NCBI GenBank assembly: GCA_012103505.1
Contig: WLWP01000001.1
Location: 682,001-746,000 of the forward strand
DNA length: 64,000 bases
Source: Pseudomonadales bacterium
Lineage (GTDB): Bacteria; Pseudomonadota; Gammaproteobacteria; Pseudomonadales; Azotimanducaceae
Direction: 5' to 3'
A program made the translations under genes and the position numbers. The notes below the pieces were generated by a model. It was not told where the DNA came from. It ran no database searches and saw only the letters and a list, made by a program, of their open reading frames with translations. Of this stretch, positions 27,443 through 40,650 are shown one piece after another (within the stretch, counting starts at the first letter, position 1; each line of letters starts with the position of its first letter).

Positions 27443-27946
27443 ATGATCAAAAAAATTGCTGTATTGCTGTCGGCACTCTGCCTCGCGAGCGCAGCTCATG
27501 CGGAGATGAAGATCGTTGTGCTGGATACAGTGCGCGCCATTCTCGAAACCGAGGAGGCGAAAGTGCTGATTGAAGCCGCGGGTAAAGAGATGGAACCTGA
27601 GCAGGATGAAGTGAAGGGATTGGCAGAACAGCGCCAGGCGCTCATCGACAAAGTCCGCAAAGATGGCGAGGTCATGAGTAACACCGAGCAGAATCAAATT
27701 CAGAAAGATATCGAAGCGCTCGAAATCGATTTGCAATTCCTTTCGCAGAAATTGCAAAAAACGGTGCAAGACAAGCGGCAGGAAATTTTGGTGGCGTTGG
27801 CGCCAAAGTTTGAAAAAGTCCGCAATGATCTAATCCAAGTAGAGGGCTTCGATATGATTATCGCGCCTAACGCGTTGGTTTATGTGAATCCGAAAAACGA
27901 CATCACTAAAAAGATCACTGAACGCATGAACGAGCAGAGCGACTAG
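27443..27946 (+). CDS. skp: Periplasmic chaperone Skp/OmpH family
   Basis: Holds unfolded outer-membrane proteins in the periplasm on their way to BamA. A signal peptide (KKIAVLLSALCLASAAHA) precedes a short beta core (MKIVVLDTVRAIL) and a long charged coiled coil forming the tentacles, then a return to the core (GFDMIIAPNALVYVNPKNDIT). 167 aa fits. The start chosen is ATG 27443; TTG 27431 would add four residues before the signal peptide. It lies between bamA and lpxD, as in most relatives. Confidence 0.92.
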   Translation: MIKKIAVLLSALCLASAAHAEMKIVVLDTVRAILETEEAKVLIEAAGKEMEPEQDEVKGLAEQRQALIDKVRKDGEVMSNTEQNQIQKDIEALEIDLQFLSQKLQKTVQDKRQEILVALAPKFEKVRNDLIQVEGFDMIIAPNALVYVNPKNDITKKITERMNEQSD

Positions 27947-27991
27947 GCCTGGTTTTATTTGACCAGTTACTCGCTGAATTAGGGTGCCTGG

Positions 27992-29020
27992 ATGGATGAA
28001 ATCCTAACGCTCGGAGAAATTGCGGCACGTGTCGGCGGACACGTGCACGGTGATGACGCCATGATATTGCACGGTCTTGGCAGCCTGGGTGCTGCCGAGT
28101 CGGGTCAGATCAGTCATCTTTCAAGCCCAACCTACAAAGACCAACTTGCCACGACTAAGGCGAGTGCGGTCATTCTCAAAGAAGAGCATTTACCTGAGTG
28201 CCGCGGCGCAGCCTTGGTCGTGGATAACCCCTATTTAACGTTTGCTCGCGTGTCACAGTTCTTTCGAATTGACGATGCGATTGCAGGGACGATCGACGCC
28301 AGCGCGAGTATCGACTCGTCCGCGATCATCGATGCGACCGCGTCTATCGGTGCGAACGTTGTGATCGGCAAAAATGTGGCCGTTGCTGAAGGTGTGCAGA
28401 TATTTGCCAACACCGTGGTTGGGAACGATTGCTTCATTGGCCGCCAGACTGTCCTTCGCTCGAATGTGACGCTCTACAGTAATGTCAGGATCGGTGAGCG
28501 ATGCGTCATCCATAGTGGAGTCGTACTTGGCGCGGATGGTTTTGGCTTTACCCCTACTGAAGAAGGGAAGTGGCAGGCGATTGCTCAAGTTGGCGGTCTA
28601 GCCATCGGCTCGGATGTCTCCATAGGTGCAAACACCTGTATAGACCGAGGCGCGATCGATGACACGGTGGTTGAAGATGGCGTGCAAATAGACAACCTTG
28701 TACAGATCGGGCACAACTGTCGCATTGGTGCCCACACACTGATCTGTGGCGTGGTCGGACTTGCGGGTAGTACGACAGTTGGCAAACACTGTGTTTTCGC
28801 AGGTCGGTCTGGTGCAGGTGGGGATCAACCCGTGACGATATGTGACGGGGTTGTTGTCAGCTCATGCGCGGTAATATCTCAATCGGTAGACAAGCCTGGG
28901 GTATACTCGGGGTCGATGCTCTTTCATGAACACAGCAAGTGGCGACGCAATGCCCTCAGATTTGCCTCGTTGGATGAATTGTTTAAGCGTGTGCGCAAGC
29001 TCGAAAGAGACAAAGACTAG
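27992..29020 (+). CDS. lpxD: UDP-3-O-(3-hydroxyacyl)glucosamine N-acyltransferase LpxD
   Basis: Third step of lipid A synthesis: adds the N-linked hydroxyacyl chain to UDP-3-O-acylglucosamine. The N-terminal uridine-binding domain ends around NPYLTFARVSQFF; the rest is a left-handed beta-helix of hexapeptide repeats (IGANVVIGKNVAVAEGVQIF) with GADGFGF, IDNLVQIGHNCRIG and the catalytic-His region. The C-terminal helix contains LFKRVRKLER. 342 aa is standard. Confidence 0.96.
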   Translation: MDEILTLGEIAARVGGHVHGDDAMILHGLGSLGAAESGQISHLSSPTYKDQLATTKASAVILKEEHLPECRGAALVVDNPYLTFARVSQFFRIDDAIAGTIDASASIDSSAIIDATASIGANVVIGKNVAVAEGVQIFANTVVGNDCFIGRQTVLRSNVTLYSNVRIGERCVIHSGVVLGADGFGFTPTEEGKWQAIAQVGGLAIGSDVSIGANTCIDRGAIDDTVVEDGVQIDNLVQIGHNCRIGAHTLICGVVGLAGSTTVGKHCVFAGRSGAGGDQPVTICDGVVVSSCAVISQSVDKPGVYSGSMLFHEHSKWRRNALRFASLDELFKRVRKLERDKD

Positions 29021-29053
29021 CCGGGTCGTGGTTAGCCCAAAAATAAAATTTAA

Positions 29054-29524
29054 GTGGATGACATCGTGACATCGAGTGTTGAGTTGCCGATCAAAATCAA
29101 TGAGCTATTTAGCTACCTACCGCATCGCTATCCGATTCTTCTCGTAGATCGCGTCACGGAAATGGTCGTCGGAGAATCGGTCAAAGGTTACAAGAACATC
29201 ACGGCTAATGAAGAAGTATTCAACGGCCATTTTCCTGGGGAACCTATATTTCCAGGCGTTTTGATCTTGGAAGCAATGGCACAGTTATCCGGCGTACTCG
29301 CTTTTGAAACAAAAGGCACTCGGCCCGCCGATGGCGTGAACTACCTGTTTGGTGGGGTCGACAAGGCACGCTTCCGTCGTCCCGTAGTGCCCGGTGATCG
29401 CTTGGAGATGGAAAGCTCGATAATTGCGGACCGCCGCATCATGATGAAGTTTGAAACGAGTGCCTATGTAGACGGCGAGCTCGCTTGTTCCGCGGTCTTG
29501 TCCGTTGTGGAGCAGTCTCGGTGA
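29054..29524 (+). CDS. fabZ: 3-hydroxyacyl-[acyl-carrier-protein] dehydratase FabZ
   Basis: Dehydrates 3-hydroxyacyl-ACP in fatty-acid elongation and competes with LpxA for 3-hydroxyacyl-ACP. Hot-dog fold with LPHRYPILLVDRV, the active-site His in FNGHFPGEPIFPGVLILEAMAQ, and the helix Glu in the same block. The start is GTG 29054; GTG 29066 is possible and would shorten the protein by four. The stop overlaps the lpxA GTG by 3 bases (GTGA). Confidence 0.96.
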   Translation: MDDIVTSSVELPIKINELFSYLPHRYPILLVDRVTEMVVGESVKGYKNITANEEVFNGHFPGEPIFPGVLILEAMAQLSGVLAFETKGTRPADGVNYLFGGVDKARFRRPVVPGDRLEMESSIIADRRIMMKFETSAYVDGELACSAVLSVVEQSR

Positions 29525-30318
29525 TAGATGGGCGAGCGATAATTGACCCAACAGCAGTACTGGGGGAAAACGTTTCGGTTGGGCCGTGGTCGATTATCGG
29601 TGCCAACGTCGAGCTCGGAGATAACGTTGAGATTGCCTCGCATGTTGTGCTTAAAGGGCCGACGAAAATAGGCAGCGGCGTAAAGATCTTTCAATTTGCC
29701 ACAGTCGGTGAGGACACCCCTGCATTTGCCTATGCCGGTGAGGATTCCTTTTTGGATATCGGTGACAACACCGTTATTCGAGAGGGCGTGACAATACATC
29801 GCGGTATGGCCAAAGGCGGCATTAGTAAAACGATCGTGGGTAAAAACTGCTTGTTGATGGCGTACGTTCACGTGGGCCATGACTGCGTTGTCGGTGACCA
29901 CGTTATTATGGCGAATAATGCATCTTTAGCCGGGCACGTCACAGTAGGCGATCATGCGAACTTTGGCGGCTACAGTGGTATTCCTCAGTTTCGCGCTGTC
30001 GGCGCATACACCCACATCGCTGCGATGAGCCTGGTCGTCAAGGATATCCCAGCTTACATGACCGTAACCGGTAACCCTGCATATGCCGCTGGGTTAAATA
30101 TCGAAGGAATGAAACGGCGTGAGTATAGCGATGAAACGATCCGAGCGATGCGCCAGGCTTATAAGACGGTCTATCGACAGGGTCTGAAAGTTGCCGATGC
30201 CCTTGCCGCGCTCTCAGACGCGCGCAAACAGTTTGCTGAGGTGGATCTATTCGCAACGACTATCGAGGCTTCAGAGTGGGGCATCATACGTGGACGCGGC
30301 ACCACGCAGGCTGAATAA
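29521..30318 (+). CDS. lpxA: UDP-N-acetylglucosamine acyltransferase LpxA
   Basis: First step of lipid A synthesis: 3-O-acylation of UDP-GlcNAc. Left-handed beta-helix (IIDPTAVLGENVSVGPWSII), with catalytic His in YVHVGHDCVVGDHVIMANNASLAGHV and a C-terminal helical part (RREYSDETIRAMRQAYKTVYR). I chose GTG 29521, overlapping the fabZ stop, to give MIDGRAIIDPTAVLG (265 aa); the longer frame from 29485 lies inside fabZ. Confidence 0.95.
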   Translation: MIDGRAIIDPTAVLGENVSVGPWSIIGANVELGDNVEIASHVVLKGPTKIGSGVKIFQFATVGEDTPAFAYAGEDSFLDIGDNTVIREGVTIHRGMAKGGISKTIVGKNCLLMAYVHVGHDCVVGDHVIMANNASLAGHVTVGDHANFGGYSGIPQFRAVGAYTHIAAMSLVVKDIPAYMTVTGNPAYAAGLNIEGMKRREYSDETIRAMRQAYKTVYRQGLKVADALAALSDARKQFAEVDLFATTIEASEWGIIRGRGTTQAE

Positions 30319-30353
30319 AGTGGCAAGCAAAAGTCTATAGGGGCGACTGAAAG

Positions 30354-31526
30354 GTGAGCAAACGTCTCACGGTAGGGTTGCTTGCCGGAGAAGCTTCTGG
30401 CGACAATCTTGGTGCAGGGTTGATGACGGCCATGCGGGCGGAATTGGCGCCGGATTTTGAAATCGATTTTGTTGGCGTGGGCGGCGCACGCATGATCGAT
30501 GCAGGCCTTGATTGCCTCTTTCCAATCGAAAAGCTTTCGGTCAACGGCTTTCGTGACCCCATCCTCAAACTACCAACACTAATTAAAGCATTGAAGAGCG
30601 TCGGCGATGAGATGCTCAAACGTTCGGTAGATCTTTTTATTGGTGTTGATTTCAACGTCTTTAACTTCTTACTGGAAGGTCGGTTAAAGAAACGTGGGTT
30701 GCGCACCGCACACTATGTTTCGCCGTCGGTCTACGCGTGGCGGCGTGGAAGAACGAAGCGGGTTGCGAAAGTTGCTGATGTGATTTTGTGTTTGTTCCCG
30801 TTCGAACCTCCATTTTATGAGAAGACATCGGTGCAGGCGGTCTTTGTTGGCCACCCACTAGCAGATGAAATTTCTTTGACAAGTGGTGATAGCTCGAGCC
30901 GGGCTGAAGCAAGAAAGAAGCTTGGCTTAACAACAACGAACACGGTCGTAGCCGTGCTACCTGGCTCACGCACAGGTGAGTTGAAACTTATGTTGCCACC
31001 TTTTCTCGAGGCCGCGACGATCGTGGCCAAGCAGGATCCGAAGGTTGAGTTTTTGATTCCTTATCCGCGAGAAACTCTCAAGCCGATTCTAGAGACAAGC
31101 CTTGCGGAATTTTCACAGCTGTCTGTGAAGCTAGTTCCCGGAGGAGCACGGACTGTACTTCAGGCGAGTGATGTCGCCTTGGTCAAGTCAGGCACTAGCA
31201 CGCTAGAGGCGATGTTGCTGCATAGACCGATGGTCGTCAGCTATCGGATGGGCAAGATCAGTTATCAGCTGGCAAAGCGTTTGATGAGATCCCCTTATGT
31301 TGCATTACCCAACATTTTGTTAGATGAGATGTATGTGCCGGAACTACTACAGCACGAAGGAACGCCAGAAAAGCTGGCCCATGCTTTGCTCAATGAATTG
31401 CAGAGTGCTCGCCAAGATCCGGATTATTTTCTCGCGTTTGAGCGTCTCCATAAGCATCTTCGCCGCCGGGCAGATGTTACGGCAGCACGTGCCGTGATAC
31501 GCTTGCTGGGTGTGGGAAGCAGTTAG
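30354..31526 (+). CDS. lpxB: Lipid-A-disaccharide synthase LpxB
   Basis: Glycosyltransferase that joins UDP-diacylglucosamine to lipid X. GT19 family landmarks: [17 protein letters not shown] at the N-terminus, [44 protein letters not shown] and [11 protein letters not shown]. 390 aa is normal. The GTG start at 30354 has AAAGG directly upstream. It lies 35 bases after lpxA. Confidence 0.95.
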   Translation: MSKRLTVGLLAGEASGDNLGAGLMTAMRAELAPDFEIDFVGVGGARMIDAGLDCLFPIEKLSVNGFRDPILKLPTLIKALKSVGDEMLKRSVDLFIGVDFNVFNFLLEGRLKKRGLRTAHYVSPSVYAWRRGRTKRVAKVADVILCLFPFEPPFYEKTSVQAVFVGHPLADEISLTSGDSSSRAEARKKLGLTTTNTVVAVLPGSRTGELKLMLPPFLEAATIVAKQDPKVEFLIPYPRETLKPILETSLAEFSQLSVKLVPGGARTVLQASDVALVKSGTSTLEAMLLHRPMVVSYRMGKISYQLAKRLMRSPYVALPNILLDEMYVPELLQHEGTPEKLAHALLNELQSARQDPDYFLAFERLHKHLRRRADVTAARAVIRLLGVGSS

Positions 31527-31542
31527 CTTATTCGAGTTTTCG

Positions 31543-32148
31543 ATGGAACCATGGGCGCGCGGCTTGCAAGCCGGTGTCGATGAGGTTGGGATTGGACCAC
31601 TCGCCGGACCGGTTTACGCTGCGGCAGTGATTCTCAACCCCACCCGCTCTATCGAAGGACTAAATGACTCCAAGGTGCTCAGTAAAAAGCGTCGAGAATC
31701 TCTATGTAAAGAGATAAAGAACGCGAGCCTAGCTTGGTGTGTTGGGCGGGCCAGTGTGGGGGAGGTTGATCAACTCAATGTTTTGCGGGCAAGTCATTTG
31801 GCAATGCAGCGCGCTGTGAACGGTTTAACCCACACGCCTGATATGGTCTTGGTTGATGGCAACAAAAAGCCGCCACTTGCCTATCCGGTTATGACAATCG
31901 TGCGCGGCGATGGTCGCGTTCCTCAGATCAGTGCGGCATCAATTATAGCTAAGGTCGCGCGCGATGCGGAGATGGTCGACCTCGATGAGCAATTTCCAGG
32001 CTACGGCTTTGCTCAACACAAAGGTTACCCAACCAAAAAACACTTTTCCGCTTTGCAGAATCTGGGTGCCTGTGATGTGCACCGACAGAGTTTTGCGCCC
32101 GTACGCGCTGTAAACGATGCGGCTCAACCAGATCTCTTACCGACATGA
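31543..32148 (+). CDS. rnhB: Ribonuclease HII with altered GRG motif
   Basis: Cleaves RNA in RNA-DNA hybrids and starts removal of single ribonucleotides from DNA. Catalytic acids are present: GVDEVG (Asp, Glu), [11 protein letters not shown] (Asp) and [15 protein letters not shown] (Asp). The glycine-rich motif that normally reads GRG, just after the first catalytic acids, reads GIG here (GGG ATT GGA), so the conserved Arg is Ile. The ATG at 31543 gives ten residues before GVDEVG, as usual; GTG 31510 inside lpxB would be longer. 201 aa. The stop overlaps the dnaE start (ATGA). Confidence 0.94.
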   Translation: MEPWARGLQAGVDEVGIGPLAGPVYAAAVILNPTRSIEGLNDSKVLSKKRRESLCKEIKNASLAWCVGRASVGEVDQLNVLRASHLAMQRAVNGLTHTPDMVLVDGNKKPPLAYPVMTIVRGDGRVPQISAASIIAKVARDAEMVDLDEQFPGYGFAQHKGYPTKKHFSALQNLGACDVHRQSFAPVRAVNDAAQPDLLPT

Positions 32149-35100
32149 ACCAGTTCGTTCACCTACACCTACATACTGAATTTTCCCTCGCTGACGGGAT
32201 TCTCAAAGTGAAGGATTTGGTTCGCGAAGCTGTGGCGCAAGAGATGCCGGCTATGGCGTTGACCGATATCAACAACCTCTTTGCACTCGTGAAATTTTAC
32301 GAGACCTGCATCGGGCAGGGCGTGAAACCTGTGCTTGGCTGCGAACTGATGATTGAGTCAGGCACCAGAGGTGCACCCGAACGCATTGTCTTGCTTGCGA
32401 TGAACGTTGGAGGTTACGCCAATCTTCTTAAATTGGTGTCGATGGCCTACACAGATACAGATGATCGAGGGGTATTGAGCGAAGCTGCGGTTTTCTCTCT
32501 CGGCGATGATCTTATTGTGCTCTCGGGGGGTGTTCGCGGTCATCTGTGGTCAATATGCGAGCAGGAAGATGCACCTGCACTCAAAGAGCGTATTGAAAGG
32601 TGGCGACAGGTCTTTGGCAATCGGTACTACATTGAACTGACCCGGACTGGACGTGCCGGTGAAGAGAGTGCGGTACGTCAATTGGTCGCAGCTGCAAGCG
32701 CACTCGGTGTACCTGTGGTCGCGACAAACGATGCGATGTTTCGGTCTGCTGAAGACTTTGAAGCGCATGAAACCCGTGTCTGCATTCACGAAGGACGTGG
32801 TCTTGACGACCCGAGACGGGAGCGAAGGCATAGCGAACAGCAGTTCTTAAGATCAGCAGAAGAGATGTCAGAAGTATTTTCTGACCTGCCAGTTGCCGTA
32901 GCCAATACGGTGGAAATTGCGAAACGCTGTAACGTTCAAGTTGATCTTGGCACTTACTATCTACCGGATTATCCGATTCCAGCAGAAGCAACGTTAGCTA
33001 GTTTTTTGGAGGAGACCTCTCGACAAGGCTTGTTGGCGAAGTTTGCGGAGCTTGAGATAGCAGAGGATGCGCAACACGCCTATCGAGATCGGCTGGTATT
33101 CGAATTAGACGTTATCAACCAGATGGGCTTCGCAGGTTACTTTTTGATCGTGATGGAGTTCATTGCCTGGGCCAAGGAAGAACTAATCCCCGTGGGCCCG
33201 GGTAGAGGGTCTGGCGCTGGTTCGCTCGTTGCTTATTGCTTGGGTATAACCGACCTCGATCCACTCGCATATGACTTACTCTTTGAGCGATTTCTAAATC
33301 CAGAACGAGTTTCTATGCCCGACTTTGATGTCGACTTCTGTATGGAGGGTCGGGATAGAGTCATACAACACGTCAGCGAACGCTACGGTGAAAACGCCGT
33401 GAGCCAAATAATCACATTTGGCACGATGGCCGCCAAAGCGGTGGTCAGAGATGTTGCCCGAGTCCAGGGCAAGCCATATGGCCTTGCGGACAAACTATCG
33501 AAGTTGATTCCGTTCGAAGTAGGCATGACTTTATCTAAGGCGATGGAAGATAGTGCCGAGATGAATGAGTTTGTGCAGACGAGCGACGAAGCGGCCGAAA
33601 TCATGGAGATGGCTTACAAGCTTGAAGGCATCGTGCGTAACGTTGGCCGCCATGCTGGCGGGGTCGTCATAGCCCCGCGAGCATTGACTGACTTTGTCCC
33701 GCTCTATACGGAAAACTTAGGCGGCAGCCTTGTCTCGCAATACGACAAAGATGACGTAGAACGAGCTGGGCTTGTGAAGTTCGACTTTCTTGGTTTGCGA
33801 ACGCTGACAATCATCGATTGGACGGTCAAGTTCATCAACGCGGATCGCGGTACGGATGATCAACTTAATATTGATAAGATCCCGTTTGACGACCCGCTTG
33901 TCTTTGACTTGCTACGCGATGCCAACACAACGGCAGTTTTTCAGCTTGAATCGCGAGGTATGAAGGACCTGATTAGGCGTCTTCTACCTGACAGCATCGA
34001 TGACATTATTGCGCTTGTAGCGTTGTTTCGACCCGGGCCGCTGCAATCGGGTGCCGTGGACGACTACATAAATCGCAAACACAATCGCGAACCCGTAACG
34101 TACCCACACCCGACCTTGGAACCTGTTCTGAGCGGTACCTATGGTGTTGTTTTGTACCAAGAACAGGTGATGCAAATTGCACAGGTCTTGGCGGGGTTTT
34201 CTCTTGGTCAGGCTGACCTTCTTAGGCGCGCAATGGGGAAGAAAAAGCCAGAAGAGATGGCTCGTGTGCGGGAGCAGTTTCTTACAGGGACAGATGAGCG
34301 AGGCGTAGACAGCAAGCTCTCCAATGAGATCTTTGATCTGATGGAGAAATTTGCCGGTTATGCCTTCAACAAATCCCATTCGGCCACCTATGCCGTAGTT
34401 AGTTTTCAGACCGCCTGGTTGAAAGCACACTACCCATCGCAGTTCATGGCGGCGAACTTGTCTGCAGATATGCAAAACATTGATCGCGTCGTTGTTTTGG
34501 TCGATGAGATTCGTTCGATGGGCTTAACGCTGATGCCACCGTCGGTGAATCTGAGCGAATACAGGTTCACTGTACAGAATGAAGCCGTCGTCTACGGATT
34601 GGGTGCGGTTCGAGGTGTGGGAGAGGGTCCAGTGGAGGCTATTGCTGCTGCGCGTAGTGGTGGTGCTTTCAAGGATCTCTTGGACTTTTGTCGACGGGTT
34701 GATTCGCGTAAGGCTAACAAGCGTGTTCACGAGGCGTTGATAGGAGCAGGCGCCTGTGACGAGTTCGCCCTCCCGGGTGAATCGGTGAATGACACGAGAG
34801 CACGGCTACGAGCCGAGCTACCCAATGCTATTAAAGGCGCTGAACAATTGGCACGCAACGAAGCTGCTGGTATGAGCGACATGTTTGGCAGTGCAGACAC
34901 ACAAGACACAGAGGCTGAGATTGCTATCGGCCAAGTTCACTATGTCAGCTTAACCACTCGCGAACGTTTGTCCGGCGAGAAAGAATCGTTAGGCCTTTAT
35001 TTGACCGGGCATCCGATTGAGGAATACGAGGAAGAGCTGCGCCACTTTTGTAAGCGCAAAGTCGTGGATCTGAAATCCGAGAAGAAAAAGCAGTGGGTTG

Positions 35101-35600
35101 CGGGGATGGTCCTCAATACACGGGTTATGAAGAGTCGACGAGGTGCACCGATGTGTTTCCTCGTATTGGATGACAGAAGCGCTCGAATAGAGGTGTCGGT
35201 ATTCCCCGAAGTCTACGAGCAGTTTGGGCAAAAGGTTGCTAAAGATGAACTGATCGTGGTGGAGGGGGAAGTTGAGTCTGACGACTTTACTGGCGGATTA
35301 ACGTTACGCGCAGAACGCGTGTTGAATATCTCCGAAGCACGCAAGAAATTCTCTACTGGGTTTGTGCTTGATTACACACAAGAACAGATACCGGGTGATT
35401 TCAATCATAGGTTGAAAGATATCCTTGAGCCGCATCGCTGCCATCAAGTTGGTTGTCCTGTCGCGGTTTTGTATGCGCAAGGTCAGGCGTGCGCGAGAAT
35501 CAACTTAGGTCAGGATTGGCAAGTTGAAGCAAATGACGACCTGCTCTTCGAACTTCGACAAGAATTTGGTAGCAATGTCGCTTTGGCTTATGGCCCCTGA
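32145..35600 (+). CDS. dnaE: DNA polymerase III subunit alpha
   Basis: Replicative DNA polymerase. The PHP domain opens the protein ([17 protein letters not shown]); the polymerase core has [29 protein letters not shown] with two catalytic aspartates, and [14 protein letters not shown] helix-hairpin-helix region, an OB-fold ([16 protein letters not shown]) and a C-terminal tau-binding part follow. 1151 aa is the usual DnaE1 length. It is followed directly by tilS; accA, which normally lies between, is missing here. Confidence 0.97.
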   Translation: MNQFVHLHLHTEFSLADGILKVKDLVREAVAQEMPAMALTDINNLFALVKFYETCIGQGVKPVLGCELMIESGTRGAPERIVLLAMNVGGYANLLKLVSMAYTDTDDRGVLSEAAVFSLGDDLIVLSGGVRGHLWSICEQEDAPALKERIERWRQVFGNRYYIELTRTGRAGEESAVRQLVAAASALGVPVVATNDAMFRSAEDFEAHETRVCIHEGRGLDDPRRERRHSEQQFLRSAEEMSEVFSDLPVAVANTVEIAKRCNVQVDLGTYYLPDYPIPAEATLASFLEETSRQGLLAKFAELEIAEDAQHAYRDRLVFELDVINQMGFAGYFLIVMEFIAWAKEELIPVGPGRGSGAGSLVAYCLGITDLDPLAYDLLFERFLNPERVSMPDFDVDFCMEGRDRVIQHVSERYGENAVSQIITFGTMAAKAVVRDVARVQGKPYGLADKLSKLIPFEVGMTLSKAMEDSAEMNEFVQTSDEAAEIMEMAYKLEGIVRNVGRHAGGVVIAPRALTDFVPLYTENLGGSLVSQYDKDDVERAGLVKFDFLGLRTLTIIDWTVKFINADRGTDDQLNIDKIPFDDPLVFDLLRDANTTAVFQLESRGMKDLIRRLLPDSIDDIIALVALFRPGPLQSGAVDDYINRKHNREPVTYPHPTLEPVLSGTYGVVLYQEQVMQIAQVLAGFSLGQADLLRRAMGKKKPEEMARVREQFLTGTDERGVDSKLSNEIFDLMEKFAGYAFNKSHSATYAVVSFQTAWLKAHYPSQFMAANLSADMQNIDRVVVLVDEIRSMGLTLMPPSVNLSEYRFTVQNEAVVYGLGAVRGVGEGPVEAIAAARSGGAFKDLLDFCRRVDSRKANKRVHEALIGAGACDEFALPGESVNDTRARLRAELPNAIKGAEQLARNEAAGMSDMFGSADTQDTEAEIAIGQVHYVSLTTRERLSGEKESLGLYLTGHPIEEYEEELRHFCKRKVVDLKSEKKKQWVAGMVLNTRVMKSRRGAPMCFLVLDDRSARIEVSVFPEVYEQFGQKVAKDELIVVEGEVESDDFTGGLTLRAERVLNISEARKKFSTGFVLDYTQEQIPGDFNHRLKDILEPHRCHQVGCPVAVLYAQGQACARINLGQDWQVEANDDLLFELRQEFGSNVALAYGP

Positions 35601-36606
35601 TTCAGAGGATCTAGGTTCAGCGGCTATCGATCGAAAAGCTAGTTCTGCAGTCACCAGTCTTCGATCCACCGTTGGCGAGCGCTTGCATGACCTGCTCGAA
35701 GGCAAACCAGGCGGGACGCTTAGAATTGGTTTTAGCGGCGGGCTTGACTCCACGGTGCTCCTAGATCTGCTTGCCAATATAGATCTTCCGAATGGTTGGG
35801 ATTTGTTTGCGGCTCATGTCAATCATGGTATCGCGGCTCAGGCTGATGAGTGGCAAGCGCAATGCGAACGCGTGATGACAGGATACGGACTCCAGTTTGC
35901 AGTCAAACAGTTAAGGATCGAGCCCGCAGGCAACCTTGAGGCCAATGCGCGAGAAGCGAGGTATCAGGTTTTTGCCGAGCTCGCTTGCGCGCATGACTTT
36001 TGGCTAACTGCCCATCATGCTGATGACCAGGTAGAAACTGTTTTACTCAAACTGTTACAGGGGCGCGGCTTTAAGGGGATGTCCGAGGTTTCAACTGTAA
36101 ATGGCGTCTCTGTGCTAAGACCTTTGCTCGGCACATCCCGTGTGGAACTTGTCGCCTATTGCCGAGAACGACAATTGGTGTGGATTGAAGATCCGAGCAA
36201 CTCCGACATTCAATTTGAACGTAACTACCTCCGTGCACGCATCCTCCCCGGGATCGTTTCTCGATGGCCGCAAGTACGTGAGAAAGTCGCCCACTTACTG
36301 GGCTCGAACAAGGCGATTGAAGATGTGGCGAAGTTCGAAATCGACCGTTACAGAACAAGCAACCCAGATGGGCTGAGGGTTGTCGACCTACCAGTCGAGT
36401 CAAAGGCTGCGATAGCTTGGTTACGGATGTATCTCGAAGCTGGTGGGCACTACAAGGTCACAGAGGCTGCGCTAACTGAATTCATGGCACAGGTGCACGC
36501 GGCACAACGTGCAAGAGTTGTCTGGCGCGGAGGAGGCTTGGAAGTACACAAGGATCTTATCCGCGTCTTGGACGATAAAGGTCAATTCCGTTTGAGAGAC
36601 AAATAA
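35590..36606 (+). CDS. tilS: tRNA(Ile)-lysidine synthase TilS (short form)
   Basis: Converts C34 of the minor tRNA-Ile(CAU) to lysidine so that it reads AUA. The N-terminal PP-loop ATPase motif GFSGGLDSTVLLDLL is intact, with HVNHG, the LEANAREARYQVF block and LTAHHADDQVETVLLKLLQGRGFKG. The protein is 338 aa by this start; E. coli TilS is about 430. It appears to lack the C-terminal domain, as some shorter family members do. The start is either ATG 35590 or ATG 35575, both inside the dnaE end; the exact choice is uncertain. Confidence 0.92.
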   Translation: MAPDSEDLGSAAIDRKASSAVTSLRSTVGERLHDLLEGKPGGTLRIGFSGGLDSTVLLDLLANIDLPNGWDLFAAHVNHGIAAQADEWQAQCERVMTGYGLQFAVKQLRIEPAGNLEANAREARYQVFAELACAHDFWLTAHHADDQVETVLLKLLQGRGFKGMSEVSTVNGVSVLRPLLGTSRVELVAYCRERQLVWIEDPSNSDIQFERNYLRARILPGIVSRWPQVREKVAHLLGSNKAIEDVAKFEIDRYRTSNPDGLRVVDLPVESKAAIAWLRMYLEAGGHYKVTEAALTEFMAQVHAAQRARVVWRGGGLEVHKDLIRVLDDKGQFRLRDK

Positions 36607-36619
36607 ATACGCTCTCTGA

Positions 36620-38368
<1,749 letters not shown>

Positions 38369-38375
38369 CACTTAA

Positions 38376-38403
38376 ACTAACCTAACGGTTAGATTAAGTT
38401 AGT
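38376..38403 (+). promoter_or_regulatory. Overlapping inverted repeats before kdsA
   Basis: CTAACC (38377-38382) can pair with GGTTAG (38387-38392), and ACTAAC (38376-38381) can instead pair with GTTAGT (38398-38403). The two pairings exclude each other. No T-run follows, so it is not a standard terminator. It lies between the pyrG stop and the kdsA start. Confidence 0.35.
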
Positions 38404-38431
38404 GACAAAAACTAAATTTTTGGGATCTTTG

Positions 38432-39271
38432 ATGAACATGCAGCTTTGTGGGTTTGAGATCGGTGAACGCCAGCCATTCTTTCTGATTGCGGGGCCGTGT
38501 GTCATTGAATCTGAACAGCTCATTCTTGATACGGCTGGTCGTCTCAAAGAAATAAGTGAAGCACTTGGGCTATCTTTCATTTTTAAGAGCTCGTTCGATA
38601 AGGCCAATCGCTCTAGCATTGATGGCTATCGCGGACTTGGCGTGGAAGCAGGGTTGAAGATTCTTGCCAAAGTAAAAGAGCAGATTGGCGTACCCGTCCT
38701 TACCGACGTACATGAGGACACGCCTTTCGCTGAAGTGGCGAGCGTTGTAGATGTACTTCAGACGCCGGCATTTTTGTGCCGTCAAACCAACTTTATAACC
38801 GAGGTGTGCTCACAAGGGTTGCCCGTGAACATCAAGAAGGGACAGTTCTTGGCTCCCCTTGATATGATTCAAGTGGTAAAGAAAGCTCGGAGCACGGGTA
38901 ATCCTAATCTTCTCGTGTGTGAACGAGGGGCAAGTTTTGGGTACAACAACCTAGTCTCTGATATGCGCAGTCTGTCATGGCTGCGCCAGACTGAGTGCCC
39001 CATCGTTTTTGATGCCACCCACTCCGCGCAACAACCGGGCGGCTTGGGTGCATCGACCGGTGGCAATCGAGAGATGGTGCCTGTGTTGGCGAGATCTGCA
39101 GTGGCGGCAGGTGTTGCGGGTGTCTTCATGGAAACTCACCCAGATCCGGACAACGCTAAGTCCGACGGCCCAAATACGTGGCCGCTGGATCGGGCTGAAG
39201 CGCTACTTACTCAGCTGCAGGCGATAGACCAAGCAACGAAGGCATCTCCGTGGTCAGAAGACGATCTGTAG
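38432..39271 (+). CDS. kdsA: 2-dehydro-3-deoxyphosphooctonate aldolase (KDO-8-phosphate synthase), metal-dependent type
   Basis: Condenses arabinose-5-phosphate with phosphoenolpyruvate to KDO-8-phosphate for the LPS core. Motifs: [41 protein letters not shown] ([11 protein letters not shown] here), [23 protein letters not shown] and [11 protein letters not shown]. The N-terminal IAGPCVIES carries the metal-binding Cys of the Aquifex-type, metal-dependent class; the E. coli class has Asn there. The PEP-site motif usually RQTD reads RQTN. The start is ATG 38432; GTG 38402 and ATG 38438 are alternatives. Confidence 0.95.
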   Translation: MNMQLCGFEIGERQPFFLIAGPCVIESEQLILDTAGRLKEISEALGLSFIFKSSFDKANRSSIDGYRGLGVEAGLKILAKVKEQIGVPVLTDVHEDTPFAEVASVVDVLQTPAFLCRQTNFITEVCSQGLPVNIKKGQFLAPLDMIQVVKKARSTGNPNLLVCERGASFGYNNLVSDMRSLSWLRQTECPIVFDATHSAQQPGGLGASTGGNREMVPVLARSAVAAGVAGVFMETHPDPDNAKSDGPNTWPLDRAEALLTQLQAIDQATKASPWSEDDL

Positions 39272-39275
39272 TTAG

Positions 39276-40580
<1,305 letters not shown>

Positions 40581-40650
40581 CCCGCCATGCGCCCAAACCC
40601 ACTAGCAGTAGTTTGTAGATGATTCTAATTGTCCCAACTGTAGGGTCACT

